Assembly (NCBI GenBank): GCA_963678925.1
Contig: OY787533.1
Span: forward strand, 2,480,001 to 2,544,000
DNA from: G963665925 sp963678925
GTDB lineage: Bacteria; Bacillota; Clostridia; Peptostreptococcales; Acidaminobacteraceae
Reading direction: 5' to 3'
Length of the DNA stretch: 64,000 bases
The number at the start of each line of letters is the position of its first letter. Position 1 is the stretch's first letter. Both the position numbers and the translations under genes were made by a program. Below the pieces are notes generated by a model. It was not told the origin of the DNA, made no database searches, and saw only the letters and a list, made by a program, of their open reading frames with translations. This document shows, piece after piece, positions 18,516-27,434 of the stretch.

Positions 18516-19340
18516 ATGACGTATAAGAAAGTGTGGGCTGTATATTTCAGTCCCTGTGGAAGTACGCGGTGCATTGCCGAAAGCATTGCGAAGTCTCTAG
18601 GTGACCGCTTGTGTCTGCCCTTTGAGGGCCTTGATTGGACCCTGCCCGTAAAGAGAGAAACTACATATGCATTTGAGAAATCAGATATCGTGATTTGGGG
18701 TGCGCCTGTCTACGCAGGACGTCTTCCCAATAAACTCCTGCCCTTTTTACATGATGGGTTTAATGGAAATGGAGCACTTGCCGTTCCGATTACAGTATTC
18801 GGAAACAGGCACTTTGACGATGCCCTCTTTGAGTTTGATACCCTTTTAAGGGGCAATGGATTCACGGTTGTCGCAGGTGCTGCCCTTGCCGCAAAGCATG
18901 TCTTTTCTAGTGTGATTGCACCTGAGCGTCCGGATGCACTGGACATGGAAGCCGTCGAAGGCTTCGCAGAGCGCCTTGCTGAAAAAGCCAGTAACGGGAC
19001 ACTGGCTCTCAACCAGCCTGTTTTTCCAAAAACAAATGACCCCATACGCTACTACATACCAAAGGGGACTGACGGGGAACCGACCCACTTTCTAAAAGCA
19101 AAGCCCCTTACAGATGCAGATAAATGCAGTCAGTGTGGTCTATGTGCCAGTCTATGCCCTATGGGGAGCATTGACAGAGACAGTCCCGCGCAGGTTACTG
19201 GAATTTGCATCAAGTGCCATGCCTGTGTGAACGGATGCAAGGTCCAGGCTAAGATGTTTACCGATCCGGCCTTTCTGTTCCATAAGCAAATGCTTGAGCA
19301 GCATTACAGAGAGAGAAAGCAGTCGTGCTTCTTCATATAA
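18516..19340 (+). CDS. EFR1-family flavodoxin/4Fe-4S ferredoxin fusion
   Basis: A 274-residue electron carrier. The N-terminal flavodoxin-like domain (~1-160) has the FMN loop region FSPCGSTRCIAESIA and IVIWGAPVYAGRLPNK. The C-terminal ferredoxin domain has two 4Fe-4S motifs (CSQCGLCASLCPMG and CIKCHACVNGC). Cytoplasmic. Start ATG 18516 is chosen because gaggagg (18503-18509) is six bases upstream; TTG 18501 and ATG 18510 are in frame but overlap the RBS. The partner is unknown; the ammonia-lyase neighbour may be only positional. Confidence 0.88.
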   Translation: MTYKKVWAVYFSPCGSTRCIAESIAKSLGDRLCLPFEGLDWTLPVKRETTYAFEKSDIVIWGAPVYAGRLPNKLLPFLHDGFNGNGALAVPITVFGNRHFDDALFEFDTLLRGNGFTVVAGAALAAKHVFSSVIAPERPDALDMEAVEGFAERLAEKASNGTLALNQPVFPKTNDPIRYYIPKGTDGEPTHFLKAKPLTDADKCSQCGLCASLCPMGSIDRDSPAQVTGICIKCHACVNGCKVQAKMFTDPAFLFHKQMLEQHYRERKQSCFFI

Positions 19341-19370
19341 AAAATACCTGCTCTGAATAGTATAAAATAA

Positions 19371-19424
19371 GAAGCCGATGAATCACGTGCTAGCAGCACG
19401 TGATTCATCGGCTTCTCTACTTTA
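19371..19424. terminator. Bidirectional Rho-independent terminator
   Basis: A perfect 21-bp inverted repeat, 19371-19391 with 19395-19415, around a 3-base loop. It lies between the convergent ferredoxin and diguanylate cyclase genes and is followed by a T-rich stretch. Confidence 0.85.
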
Positions 19425-19481
19425 ATTTTATCATATTTTGAAACAGGATTGCAGACTGTTCATTTTGACGATTTTCCAGGT

Positions 19482-21191
19482 CTACTCTCCAATGGAATAC
19501 TGGTTTTTTCCATGACTTTTTGCAAGGTACATTCTTTCATCACATTTGCTGAGCAGCGATTCAACAGTGTGGCCATCATCTGGGTAGAAACTGATGCCGA
19601 TGCTGACACTGATGTGTACGGATTCACCTGAAATATGAATGGGCTCAACAATATGATTGAGCAGTCGCTGGGCTATTTCGCGTGCGTCCTCCACCTTGGT
19701 GTTGTGAAGCCATACAACAAACTCATCACCGCCAAATCGGCTGGCGATGTCAGAATAGCGAAGTGAACGAATAATGCGTTCTGCGCTAGTAATAATGACT
19801 TCGTCTCCTGAATCGTGTCCATAGGTATCGTTGATATTTTTGAAGTTGTCAATATCGATAAACATCATGCCATGATGACCAAATGTGGAGTTCTGCTCTA
19901 AAATATCCGCAACAAGGGTGTTGAAATGGTCTTTTTTATAAAGGTGGGTCATGTCGTCCCGAGTTGCAATATAGCTAAGTTGCTTATTTTGCTCCATAAT
20001 ATGTGCATAGTTTTCTGCAATGACCAAGGATTGGAAAATTAGGAATACAAAAATCCCAATGGAAATGACATTGGTGCCTGCAGGAAGAATAACATCTAAA
20101 ACAACCGAGCCGATTATAAATGCAATTCCAACAAATGAGAATATGCTTCCCTGAACATTTCTTCGAATGGCGCGAATCAGGAGGGTCGTAATATAGATAA
20201 AGTAAATCATGGATACAGTTAGAAAGAAGTAGTCCAATGGTTCAAGCTTATGCATAGGCAAAATGAATACACTGGCAGCAAAGAGGGGGACAAGCGACAG
20301 ATAGACAAGAACAATCCAGAGTTTGTGCTCATTTTTAAAGAGGCTATACATGAAGAGGACAAAGGTTGCAAGCATAGCAGCGCCAGTTATGAATTGCCAT
20401 TTTAAAAGCAGGTCCCAGTTGGGGCTCGGTATCCATGTATTAATAATTCTGTCTCCAATGAGGGGTATGCGTGCGGCTACGATAAAGTTAAAGAATGCAA
20501 AATAGAGTCCTGACCGTTCGTTGGGGTTCAGTACAAAAAGACTGAAGTTATACAGTCCAATCATGAGAATGCCACCGAATAAAATCATTTGATTGCCAAC
20601 ATTGCGTCTGAGTTCTTGTTGGATATTTGAAAGGGTACCCAGTTTCATTTCACGTATGAAGCCGCCTGGATACATATGAAAATTTGAGATCTGCAGCACG
20701 ATATCAGCGGACGTATCAGAAGCTGTAAACCCTGCAATTTGAGGTTGCCAGTGGATGAATTCAGAAGCTTCATCTTGACCCACTGTTCCATTTTCTGCAA
20801 TAAGCTGGTGATCTACATATAAAGCATAGGCAGAGGGCTGATCATAAATATAGAGGCCATAAGAGGTACCGGGAATCAGTCCGGAAACATGGAGTGTATA
20901 GGTTCCGTATCCCATATGATTCCAAGTGTGTGGAAGGGTCACATACTCAGCGTTGTGAAAATCTTTATCAGATCCTGACAGGAACACTTCATCATGAAAT
21001 GCCCATTCACCAATCAAGGGGATGTTGTAGTTGAAATCACTGGCCGAAAGCGCCAAGTTCCCTTGTTCGGCGGCAAAGACTTTGGAATAGTCTTCGTTTC
21101 CACTCAGGAGAAAGAGGAAAAGGAACAGCGCAACAATAACGAAAACCATAGCTATGAATATGATCCCATTGATTTTTACCTTCCAAGTCAT
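19482..21191 (-). CDS. 7TMR-DISM diguanylate cyclase
   Basis: A 569-residue membrane protein. A single anchor (~8-30) and an extracellular beta-sandwich resembling 7TMR-DISM extracellular domain 2 (~45-190, with PLIGEWAFHDEVF and YGTYTLHV) are followed by seven predicted transmembrane helices (~205-395). The C-terminal GGDEF domain carries RFGGDEFVVW and MFIDIDNFKNINDTYGH, so it should be active in making c-di-GMP from GTP. No inhibitory RxxD motif was noticed. Such receptors are thought to sense carbohydrates or small ligands. RBS aaaggg upstream of ATG at 21191. Confidence 0.9.
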   Translation of the reverse strand: MTWKVKINGIIFIAMVFVIVALFLFLFLLSGNEDYSKVFAAEQGNLALSASDFNYNIPLIGEWAFHDEVFLSGSDKDFHNAEYVTLPHTWNHMGYGTYTLHVSGLIPGTSYGLYIYDQPSAYALYVDHQLIAENGTVGQDEASEFIHWQPQIAGFTASDTSADIVLQISNFHMYPGGFIREMKLGTLSNIQQELRRNVGNQMILFGGILMIGLYNFSLFVLNPNERSGLYFAFFNFIVAARIPLIGDRIINTWIPSPNWDLLLKWQFITGAAMLATFVLFMYSLFKNEHKLWIVLVYLSLVPLFAASVFILPMHKLEPLDYFFLTVSMIYFIYITTLLIRAIRRNVQGSIFSFVGIAFIIGSVVLDVILPAGTNVISIGIFVFLIFQSLVIAENYAHIMEQNKQLSYIATRDDMTHLYKKDHFNTLVADILEQNSTFGHHGMMFIDIDNFKNINDTYGHDSGDEVIITSAERIIRSLRYSDIASRFGGDEFVVWLHNTKVEDAREIAQRLLNHIVEPIHISGESVHISVSIGISFYPDDGHTVESLLSKCDERMYLAKSHGKNQYSIGE

Positions 21192-21277
21192 AGTGACGCC
21201 CTTTCTGTTTGCAGGAGTATAAGTTGCCCAATCTAAATTCTTTATATTTAGATTGGTTTACTTGTACACTTAAGTGT

Positions 21278-22018
21278 GTTTTGAATCACGAAGTGTTCAA
21301 AACAAATAAACCACTCGCTATGCGAGTGGAGGGAATTAGCTTTAGCTTCAAGCAAAAAGAACCTCCGATTTAGTATACTAGTGTAGGTTTGCCGACCGCA
21401 CTAACTAAAAAGGAGGAACGTCCCGTATGGACAATCAGAGTTTAACACACACAAGATGGAACTGCAAATATCACATAGTGTTCGCCCCGAAGTATAGAAG
21501 ACAAGTGATTTATGGAAAATTGAAGACTGATGTTGGAAAAATATTAAGAGATTTATGTGATAGAAAAGGCATAGAAATAGTTGAAGCTGAATTATGCCCA
21601 GATCATGTGCATATGCTGATAAGAATTCCGCCCAAATACAGCGTATCTCAAATAATGGGTTATCTAAAAGGAAAAAGTAGCTTAATGATATTTGATAGGC
21701 ATGCCAACCTGAAATACAAGTATGGAAACAGGCATTTCTGGTGTCGAGGGTATTATGTCGATACGGTAGGAAAGAATGCGAAAAAGATTCAGGAATACAT
21801 TAGAAATCAGATAGAGGAAGACAAGATATCTGATCAGATCAGTCTGAAAGAGTACATCGACCCGTTTACGGGTAAGCAGGAGATCAAAAACAAAAAATAA
21901 ACCGCTTTAGCGGTAGTTGAGAAAGTTAGTGCGCAAGGCGGACTATTCATGCACTTCCGAGTGCAGCAGGTACCAGCCCCTTATAGGGGCAGAACAAACC
22001 GCCGGCTAAGCCGGCGGT
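21278..22018 (+). mobile_element. IS200-type element (IS200/IS605 family), ends approximate
   Basis: A single Y1 transposase gene flanked by subterminal hairpins rather than inverted repeats: ccactcg/cgagtgg at 21311-21329 on the left and an accgccggc/gccggcggt palindrome at 21998-22018 on the right, as expected for single-strand transposition. Another hairpin (gttttgaa/ttcaaaac, 21278-21304) may be part of the left end. No tnpB is present. The exact borders cannot be set without an empty site. Confidence 0.8.
21427..21900 (+). CDS. tnpA: IS200-type Y1 (HUH) transposase TnpA
   Basis: A 157-residue single-strand transposase. It has the HUH motif in CPDHVHMLI (His-x-His near 60-62) and the catalytic tyrosine in CRGYYVDTVG near 115-124. 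It starts MDNQSLTHTRWNCKYHIVF, typical for the family. RBS aaaaaggagg lies nine bases before ATG 21427. A small hairpin (accgctttagcggt, 21901-21914) follows the stop. Confidence 0.96.
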   Translation: MDNQSLTHTRWNCKYHIVFAPKYRRQVIYGKLKTDVGKILRDLCDRKGIEIVEAELCPDHVHMLIRIPPKYSVSQIMGYLKGKSSLMIFDRHANLKYKYGNRHFWCRGYYVDTVGKNAKKIQEYIRNQIEEDKISDQISLKEYIDPFTGKQEIKNKK

Positions 22019-22065
22019 CATGATTTATTGATGCCCTAATTTTATGGTACTTATGCACCAATGCC

Positions 22066-22968
22066 TTATTTACGCACTCCTGAAAGAAAGTCGTGAATAA
22101 AGTCAATCAGGTCCATATTTCTTCTTGTATCTGCATTTGCCTCGTTTTGAACGATGCAAATGTCGTATAAGACGTCGTGAGCGAGTGGTATGGCGCGGAT
22201 GCCTGGTGTGCTGAAGTGTTCGCAGACATCCCGTGTGGCGAAGGTCACGCCGAAGTCATTCTTGACTAAGTTCATAATCATGTCCATATTGTAGTAATTG
22301 ATGTAGGTGTGTACATCGAGCTTCACCCCAGCTTCTTGCAGGAGTGCTTCGGTCATTTTGTAGGGGTATTCATCCTTTGTGCTGGTAATGAGTTTGTTTC
22401 CAATCAGCTCCGCAATATCGACAGAAGATTTTTGTGCGAGGGGATTGGAAGCGCTGACTAGGACATGGAGCTTTTCCTGGAACAGGAGATCGTAGCTCAG
22501 CTTTTGATGTCTTTGATGTAGAGGGGTGTACTTGATAATCGCTAAATCCAATTGATGTGCTAACAGCATTTTTTCCAGATCATCAATACTTTCAACCTTC
22601 AGAATATAATTGTCTGCGCTGTGACTGGCAAGAAAGTTCATGATTGCATTGTTGATGGGCGTTGTGTGCGAAAGCTTGTAGAGCCCTATGAAATGTGTTT
22701 GAGCACCGCCCTTGTAATGCTGTGCCTTCGATAGGAATGCATTATATTCTTTGAGAACATTTGCAGAGTCGGCAATGAACTGCTGACCCGCTTGCGTCAG
22801 CGTAACACCGCGTCTTGAACGGTTGAAGAGCTGTATGCCCAAGCGGTGTTCGATTGACTGAATGCTTTGCGTCAGGCTGGGCTGCGTTATGTGCAGCGCC
22901 TTAGCCGCATGTGTTAGGTTCTTTAGCTCGGCAACCTTATTAACATATATAATCTCACGTATTTCCAT
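22066..22968 (-). CDS. LysR-family transcriptional regulator
   Basis: A 300-residue LysR protein. The N-terminal winged helix-turn-helix reads NLTHAAKALHITQPSLTQSI (~18-37), followed by LGIQLFNRSRRGVTLTQAG. The C-terminal substrate-binding domain is at ~90-290. Start chosen at 22968 (MEIREIIYVNK) because gaaagaggtgacatc is directly upstream; the frame is open to 23043 without an RBS. It is divergent from the acetyltransferase at 23104, which is its likeliest target. Inducer unknown. Confidence 0.92.
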   Translation of the reverse strand: MEIREIIYVNKVAELKNLTHAAKALHITQPSLTQSIQSIEHRLGIQLFNRSRRGVTLTQAGQQFIADSANVLKEYNAFLSKAQHYKGGAQTHFIGLYKLSHTTPINNAIMNFLASHSADNYILKVESIDDLEKMLLAHQLDLAIIKYTPLHQRHQKLSYDLLFQEKLHVLVSASNPLAQKSSVDIAELIGNKLITSTKDEYPYKMTEALLQEAGVKLDVHTYINYYNMDMIMNLVKNDFGVTFATRDVCEHFSTPGIRAIPLAHDVLYDICIVQNEANADTRRNMDLIDFIHDFLSGVRK

Positions 22969-23103
22969 GATGTCACCTCTTTCTAGTATTAATTTACCAT
23001 AGGTTCCACTTATGATAAACATGGGAAAGGTTGATTTTATCATGACAGAAGAAGGGCATATAATAGAGCATATGAAGACGATGGTCTGAGGGAGGGAACT
23101 GAT

Positions 23104-23685
23104 ATGGATAATATCACTTATAAAGCATTAGAAAGCGGGAATATTCAATTTTTGAAAACCCTATGCAATGGACTGATGAAATTTCAGGCAGAGGGTGCAG
23201 TCATACGTCCGGATGTCATGGCGAGTATGAATTTCGAGAATCGCTTGGTACCTGACTTTGAAAATGCCAAGTGCAAGCATATTGTAGTAGCATATGACGA
23301 AAATCACCCTGTAGGATTTGCCTTTGCAACGGTGACGACTGTCGACGCACCTGCGGTGACTGAAAAGCCGGCGTGGGCTGAAGAAATTGACGGAGTTGGC
23401 TTTTATCCGCCTGACTATGCGGTACCGAAGACTGTTGGGACCTTCAAGCTTCTCTATGTAGATTCAGCTTACAGAGGTCTCCATATTGGTGCTGAACTAT
23501 CAGACAGAATCATGGCTTGGCTGAAATGTCATGAGACGGTTGAAGACCTTTGGGTTTTTGTTGCAAATGGAAATGAAGCTGTTGGCAAGTTCTATGAAAG
23601 ATATGGATTCAGGCATAGTCATGCCGTTTTCGGTGGATTTGTCCAGGCATATTGTCAGACTTTAAAGTCAGATAATACCCGATGA
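23104..23685 (+). CDS. GNAT-family N-acetyltransferase
   Basis: A 193-residue acetyltransferase. The acetyl-CoA-binding motif A region is LLYVDSAYRGLHIGAELSDR (~118-137), followed by WVFVANGNEAVGKFYERYGF in which the Asn and Tyr are typical of the family C-terminal motifs. RBS gggaggg is upstream of ATG 23104. The substrate cannot be inferred; divergent to a LysR regulator. Confidence 0.88.
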   Translation: MDNITYKALESGNIQFLKTLCNGLMKFQAEGAVIRPDVMASMNFENRLVPDFENAKCKHIVVAYDENHPVGFAFATVTTVDAPAVTEKPAWAEEIDGVGFYPPDYAVPKTVGTFKLLYVDSAYRGLHIGAELSDRIMAWLKCHETVEDLWVFVANGNEAVGKFYERYGFRHSHAVFGGFVQAYCQTLKSDNTR

Positions 23686-23703
23686 GATGCAGGCAGGAAA
23701 AGA

Positions 23704-23746
23704 GAAAAAAGCAGTTGAGTGTCATGTGCACTCCAACTGCTTTTTT
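23704..23746. terminator. Bidirectional Rho-independent terminator
   Basis: aaaaaagcagttg paired with caactgctttttt around an imperfect agtgtcatgtgcact centre. Serves the convergent acetyltransferase and hemerythrin-GGDEF genes. Confidence 0.88.
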
Positions 23747-23748
23747 GC

Positions 23749-24870
23749 TTAAGACTCAGCGGCTGTGGCCATTCCGCCGCCCCTAGATTTTGAGATATAC
23801 ATGGCATCGTCTGCCTTACGCAGGATTTCACTGGGGGACTTAGTCCTTTCGCTAATGGTGGAAATACCTATACTGATGGAAGGCTTCCAAAATTCAAGTG
23901 GCGGACTGTTTTTTTCTGAAGAAAAACGATTGAGCTTCTCCCCGATTGCCAATGCGCCCTTTGCGTCTGTGTGTGAGCAAATAATGACGAATTCATCTCC
24001 GCCAAGGCGACATACGAAATCCGTCTTTCGCGTGTTGCTGGTCAGATGCTGTGCAATCCACATCAGAACCTTATCGCCATTTTCATGACCATAGGTGTCA
24101 TTTACCGATTTGAACTTATCGACATCGACGAAAAGGAGGGAAAAAGGCACCTTGTATCTTTCCCAGTCGTTGAAGAGTCTTTGGATTTCTTCCATCACAA
24201 AGCGTCTGTTTGGAAGCCCTGTCAGAACATCATGCAGTAGCATTTGACTGAGTTTTTCGTTGGCATCAGACAGCTCGGCCATGCGTTGTTTTACCTTGTT
24301 TTCAAGATCGATATTTTTACGTTCTATTTCTCGGTTTTTCTTTGAAACCAATAGATAGAGGACCTTTAGGGCTTTAAGAAGCGGTTCGGTAGACTGCTCA
24401 GTAACCTGTTCCTCTTTTTCAAAGGCCTGTGAAGGTGAGAGCCCCTCATTTGAGATATAGCTGATTTGGCGGACCAGGCTCTTATCGGTGTTGAGAATGT
24501 GATAGGCAAGCCAGCGGATCAGATATTCAACCACTTCATTGAGATTTTCAGGGGATTGAAGCTTAATTGGGTCAGCAAAGAGGCCCGTGACCACCCTGAC
24601 AAAATCATTGTGGGACTGATTGTGGTTTTTTGCATGCCGAGGGTCGATTGCATAAGCTTCCATGAGGGATTTTTCAGTTGAAAAGTGCTCAGAGACATAT
24701 TGGGTCAATTGTTTATGCGTTGCTTCAATAGCCTCTATTTCAATAGTCTTGCTGTTAATACTGAACTCGAGAAGTTTGTTGACCATATCAACCAAGGCAA
24801 AATGCTGCGAATCGACTTTTTTATTTCCTGTGTTGAAATCGTCATCCCATTTGAAAAAACTGCTGGACAT
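23749..24870 (-). CDS. Bacteriohemerythrin-diguanylate cyclase fusion
   Basis: A 373-residue soluble signalling protein. Residues 1-~135 are a hemerythrin domain: DSQHFALVD, HFSTEKSLM, HAKNHNQSHNDF and YHILNTDKSL provide the di-iron His/Glu/Asp ligands. A coiled linker (~170-205) leads to a GGDEF domain (~208-373) with RLGGDEFVII and FVDVDKFKSVNDTYGH, so cyclase activity is expected. Known relatives couple O2 or redox state at the di-iron site to c-di-GMP synthesis. No membrane segment. RBS gaggcc/ggagg-like upstream of 24870. Confidence 0.92.
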   Translation of the reverse strand: MSSSFFKWDDDFNTGNKKVDSQHFALVDMVNKLLEFSINSKTIEIEAIEATHKQLTQYVSEHFSTEKSLMEAYAIDPRHAKNHNQSHNDFVRVVTGLFADPIKLQSPENLNEVVEYLIRWLAYHILNTDKSLVRQISYISNEGLSPSQAFEKEEQVTEQSTEPLLKALKVLYLLVSKKNREIERKNIDLENKVKQRMAELSDANEKLSQMLLHDVLTGLPNRRFVMEEIQRLFNDWERYKVPFSLLFVDVDKFKSVNDTYGHENGDKVLMWIAQHLTSNTRKTDFVCRLGGDEFVIICSHTDAKGALAIGEKLNRFSSEKNSPPLEFWKPSISIGISTISERTKSPSEILRKADDAMYISKSRGGGMATAAES

Positions 24871-25076
24871 GGTGTGGCCTCCTATATGTAATATGAGCCT
24901 ATGATGGCTTTTAGGCTCTGAAGTTCTTTGGAATTTAATGTGAACACCTCATTCATACCCAAAATACACTGAAATAGAGAAGTATTTTAGGGGTGCGGTT
25001 TAAAAGAGGAAAATCCTTATCTGTGTCAGCAGACAAATTGTAAAATAGAATAAATCTGAATGAACATACCATCCTA

Positions 25077-25106
25077 TTGACACCAATATATAGTGTGGTG
25101 TAAAAT
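25077..25106 (+). promoter_or_regulatory. nrdDG promoter
   Basis: TTGACA (25077-25082), 18-base spacer, TAAAAT (25101-25106). One NrdR box lies in the spacer and the second just after the -10. Confidence 0.8.
25081..25096. promoter_or_regulatory. NrdR box 1
   Basis: caccaatatatagtgt, matching the NrdR consensus (acaCWATATATWGtgt) at nearly every position. It lies between the -35 and -10 elements. Confidence 0.85.
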
Positions 25107-25111
25107 AGAGC

Positions 25112-25127
25112 GTACAATATATAGTGT
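25112..25127. promoter_or_regulatory. NrdR box 2
   Basis: gtacaatatatagtgt, 31 bases from box 1, i.e. three helical turns, the spacing known for paired NrdR sites. NrdR represses ribonucleotide reductase genes when dATP is high. Confidence 0.88.
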
Positions 25128-25320
25128 TTATAGGTCTTGCTAAGAGATAATAGGGAAGGAAGTGAAAGTCTTCCACAGCCCCCGCTACTGTAAGTGTGAC
25201 GAACGCTGCATACCACTGTCGAAAGATGGGAAGGGCAGCAAGTAGGATGATCACAAGTCAGGAGACCTGCCTGTAAACTTGAAGTCAGTCTTCGGTGGGA
25301 AGAATGAAAAGGGATTTATG
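25128..25320 (+). promoter_or_regulatory. Cobalamin (AdoCbl) riboswitch upstream of nrdD
   Basis: The leader has the conserved class features: gggaaggaagtgaaagtcttccacagcccccgct split over 25153-25186, ctactgtaa, and the B12 box aagtcaggagacctgcctgt (25253-25272). It precedes a Rho-independent terminator and the nrdD start. Binding of adenosylcobalamin would favour termination, lowering the B12-independent class III reductase when B12 is available. Confidence 0.93.
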
Positions 25321-25328
25321 TCCGAAAT

Positions 25329-25357
25329 ACACTACACCGCTGTAGTGTTTTTATTTT
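25329..25357 (+). terminator. Riboswitch-controlled terminator of nrdDG
   Basis: acactaca-ccgc-tgtagtgt stem (25329-25348) followed by ttttatttt. It is the expression platform of the cobalamin riboswitch. Confidence 0.9.
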
Positions 25358-25387
25358 GCCCACATGTTAATTTGGAAGGAGAAAACC

Positions 25388-27433
25388 ATGATTCAGAAGG
25401 TAATAAAGAGAGAAGGGCAAATTGAAAGTTATGAAGCCGCTAAGATTTCAGAGGCTATAAATAAGGCATTCATTGAAACTGGCGTCACGCTGGAACAAGA
25501 TATAGATGTTTTAGTCGATCTGACTGCTGGAAGACTTATGAAAGAAACGGTGCATATTGAAGAAATTCAGGATGCTGTTGAGCTGACTCTTATGGACAAG
25601 GGCTACTATGAGGTTGCAAAGGCATATATCTTATATCGGGAAGAGCATGCAAAAAGGCGTCTTGGAATTGACCACTACATCAACAAGATTGATGAGTATA
25701 TGGAAAAGACGGACTGGCGTGTCAATGAAAATTCAAATGCGCATTACAGCTATGGTGCTCTAAACCGTTACATATCAGAGATGCAGTCAAGGGATTACTG
25801 GCTTCACCGGGTCTATCCTACGAAGATATCCAATCCTTACAAGAATGGTGATTTTCACATTCATGATCTTGGTGCACTCACGGTTTACTGCTGTGGTTAT
25901 TCCCTGCTCGATATAATCATGAAGGGCGTTAAAGGCATCAGTAATATTCCGAGCTCTAAGCCAGCAAAGCATTTCAGCAGTTTTTTGGCACAAGTGGCAA
26001 ATCTGACAACGATTTTTCAAAATGAAATTGCTGGTGCAGTGGCATTCAGTTCCTTTGATACGCTAACGGCGCCATTCGTAAAAGAAGATAAACTTACATA
26101 CAAAGAAGTCAAGCAAATCATGCAGGGTTTTATTTTCCAAATCAACTCTAACAGCAGAGGGGGTGCGGAGCCGGCCTTTTCAAACCTGACATTCGATCTG
26201 ATGGTACCATCTGACATGAAAAACAAACCTGCAGTTGTTGCGGGTAAGGTGCTGGAGTACAATTATTCAGAATGCCAGCAGGAAATGGATATGATCAACA
26301 AGGCTTTTTATGAAGTCATGCTGGAAGGCGATTCAAACGGTGCAGTACACAGTTATCCAATACCTACATATAACATCCATAAGGCCTTTGACTGGAATCG
26401 TGAAAATGATGCCCTGCTATGGGAGATGACAGGCAAGTATGGCATACCTTACTTTGCCAATTTCATCAACTCGGATATGAATCCGGAAGATGCGAGAAGC
26501 ATGTGCTGCAGACTCCGTCTCGACAAGCGCGAGCTTGTCAAACGCAACGGCGGACTTTTTGGATCGGGCGAGAAGACAGGATCGATTGGTGTTGTGACAC
26601 TGAATTTGCCGCGTTATGCCTATGAAGCGGCAAGCAAGGAAGCTTTCTTTGAAATCCTTGACCGCAATATGGTGCTCGCAAAAGAGTCACTGGTCATTAA
26701 GCGCAAATTCCTCCAGAATCAACTAGACCGTGGCTTGCTGCCGGCTTTTATGGAATATGTCGGAACACTGGATAATCATTTCAGCACAATCGGATATTTG
26801 GGGGCAAATGAGATGTGTATGAACCTCCTTGGCAAAGATATCCTGTCGTCTCAAGGCTATGATTTCACATATGAAGTCATTGAATATATGCGGTCGCGTA
26901 TGCAGGACTTCCAGGAAGAAACCGGCGACTTATTCAATTTGGAGGCAACGCCAGCAGAAAGTACAGCCTATAAGCTGGCAAGTCGGGACAAAATGATCTA
27001 TAAGGATATTTATACCCTGGGTGAAGCGGTGCCTTATTATACCAACAGCTGCCATATACCTGTTAAAAAGGTTACCGATATCAAATCCCTCTATACACAC
27101 CAGCATAAGCTCCAGGCTCTGCACACAGGGGGTACGGTCATTCACAACTATTTGGAAACTTCAATTTCGGGCGAAAAGGCTAAAGCCATTGTGAAGTATG
27201 TGACTGAAAACTTTGAAGCGCCTTATACATCCCTATCTCCCGTGTATAGCATTTGCAGCACACACGGATTTGTTCATGGCAGTCATGACACTTGTCCGCA
27301 CTGCGGAGAACCAGCTGAGAAGTATCAGCGTGTCACAGGATACATTCGACCAGTCAGCCGATTCAATGATGGAAAACGGGAAGAATTCAAGGACCGCAAC
27401 CAGCTGAATCCTTACGAAGAAAAGGTAAACTGA
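25388..27433 (+). CDS. nrdD: Anaerobic (class III) ribonucleoside-triphosphate reductase
   Basis: A 681-residue glycyl-radical enzyme that reduces ribonucleotides to deoxyribonucleotides without oxygen. An ATP-cone (~1-90, IQKVIKREGQIESYEAAKI) gives dATP/ATP allostery. The catalytic barrel includes GDFHIHDLGALTVYCCGYS and SNSRGGAEPAFSNLTFD. A C-terminal zinc site (CSTHGFVH...CPHCGEP) precedes the glycyl-radical loop RVTGYIRPVSRFNDGKREEF. Start ATG 25388 follows ggaaggag; the frame is open to 25364. One base separates it from nrdG. Controlled by paired NrdR boxes and a cobalamin riboswitch. Confidence 0.96.
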   Translation: MIQKVIKREGQIESYEAAKISEAINKAFIETGVTLEQDIDVLVDLTAGRLMKETVHIEEIQDAVELTLMDKGYYEVAKAYILYREEHAKRRLGIDHYINKIDEYMEKTDWRVNENSNAHYSYGALNRYISEMQSRDYWLHRVYPTKISNPYKNGDFHIHDLGALTVYCCGYSLLDIIMKGVKGISNIPSSKPAKHFSSFLAQVANLTTIFQNEIAGAVAFSSFDTLTAPFVKEDKLTYKEVKQIMQGFIFQINSNSRGGAEPAFSNLTFDLMVPSDMKNKPAVVAGKVLEYNYSECQQEMDMINKAFYEVMLEGDSNGAVHSYPIPTYNIHKAFDWNRENDALLWEMTGKYGIPYFANFINSDMNPEDARSMCCRLRLDKRELVKRNGGLFGSGEKTGSIGVVTLNLPRYAYEAASKEAFFEILDRNMVLAKESLVIKRKFLQNQLDRGLLPAFMEYVGTLDNHFSTIGYLGANEMCMNLLGKDILSSQGYDFTYEVIEYMRSRMQDFQEETGDLFNLEATPAESTAYKLASRDKMIYKDIYTLGEAVPYYTNSCHIPVKKVTDIKSLYTHQHKLQALHTGGTVIHNYLETSISGEKAKAIVKYVTENFEAPYTSLSPVYSICSTHGFVHGSHDTCPHCGEPAEKYQRVTGYIRPVSRFNDGKREEFKDRNQLNPYEEKVN

Positions 27434-27434
27434 T

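Noticed and set aside
21278..21304. Hairpin read as terminator of the 7TMR-DISM gene
   Set aside because: That gene is transcribed away from this hairpin; it is more likely part of the IS200 left end or its upstream region.
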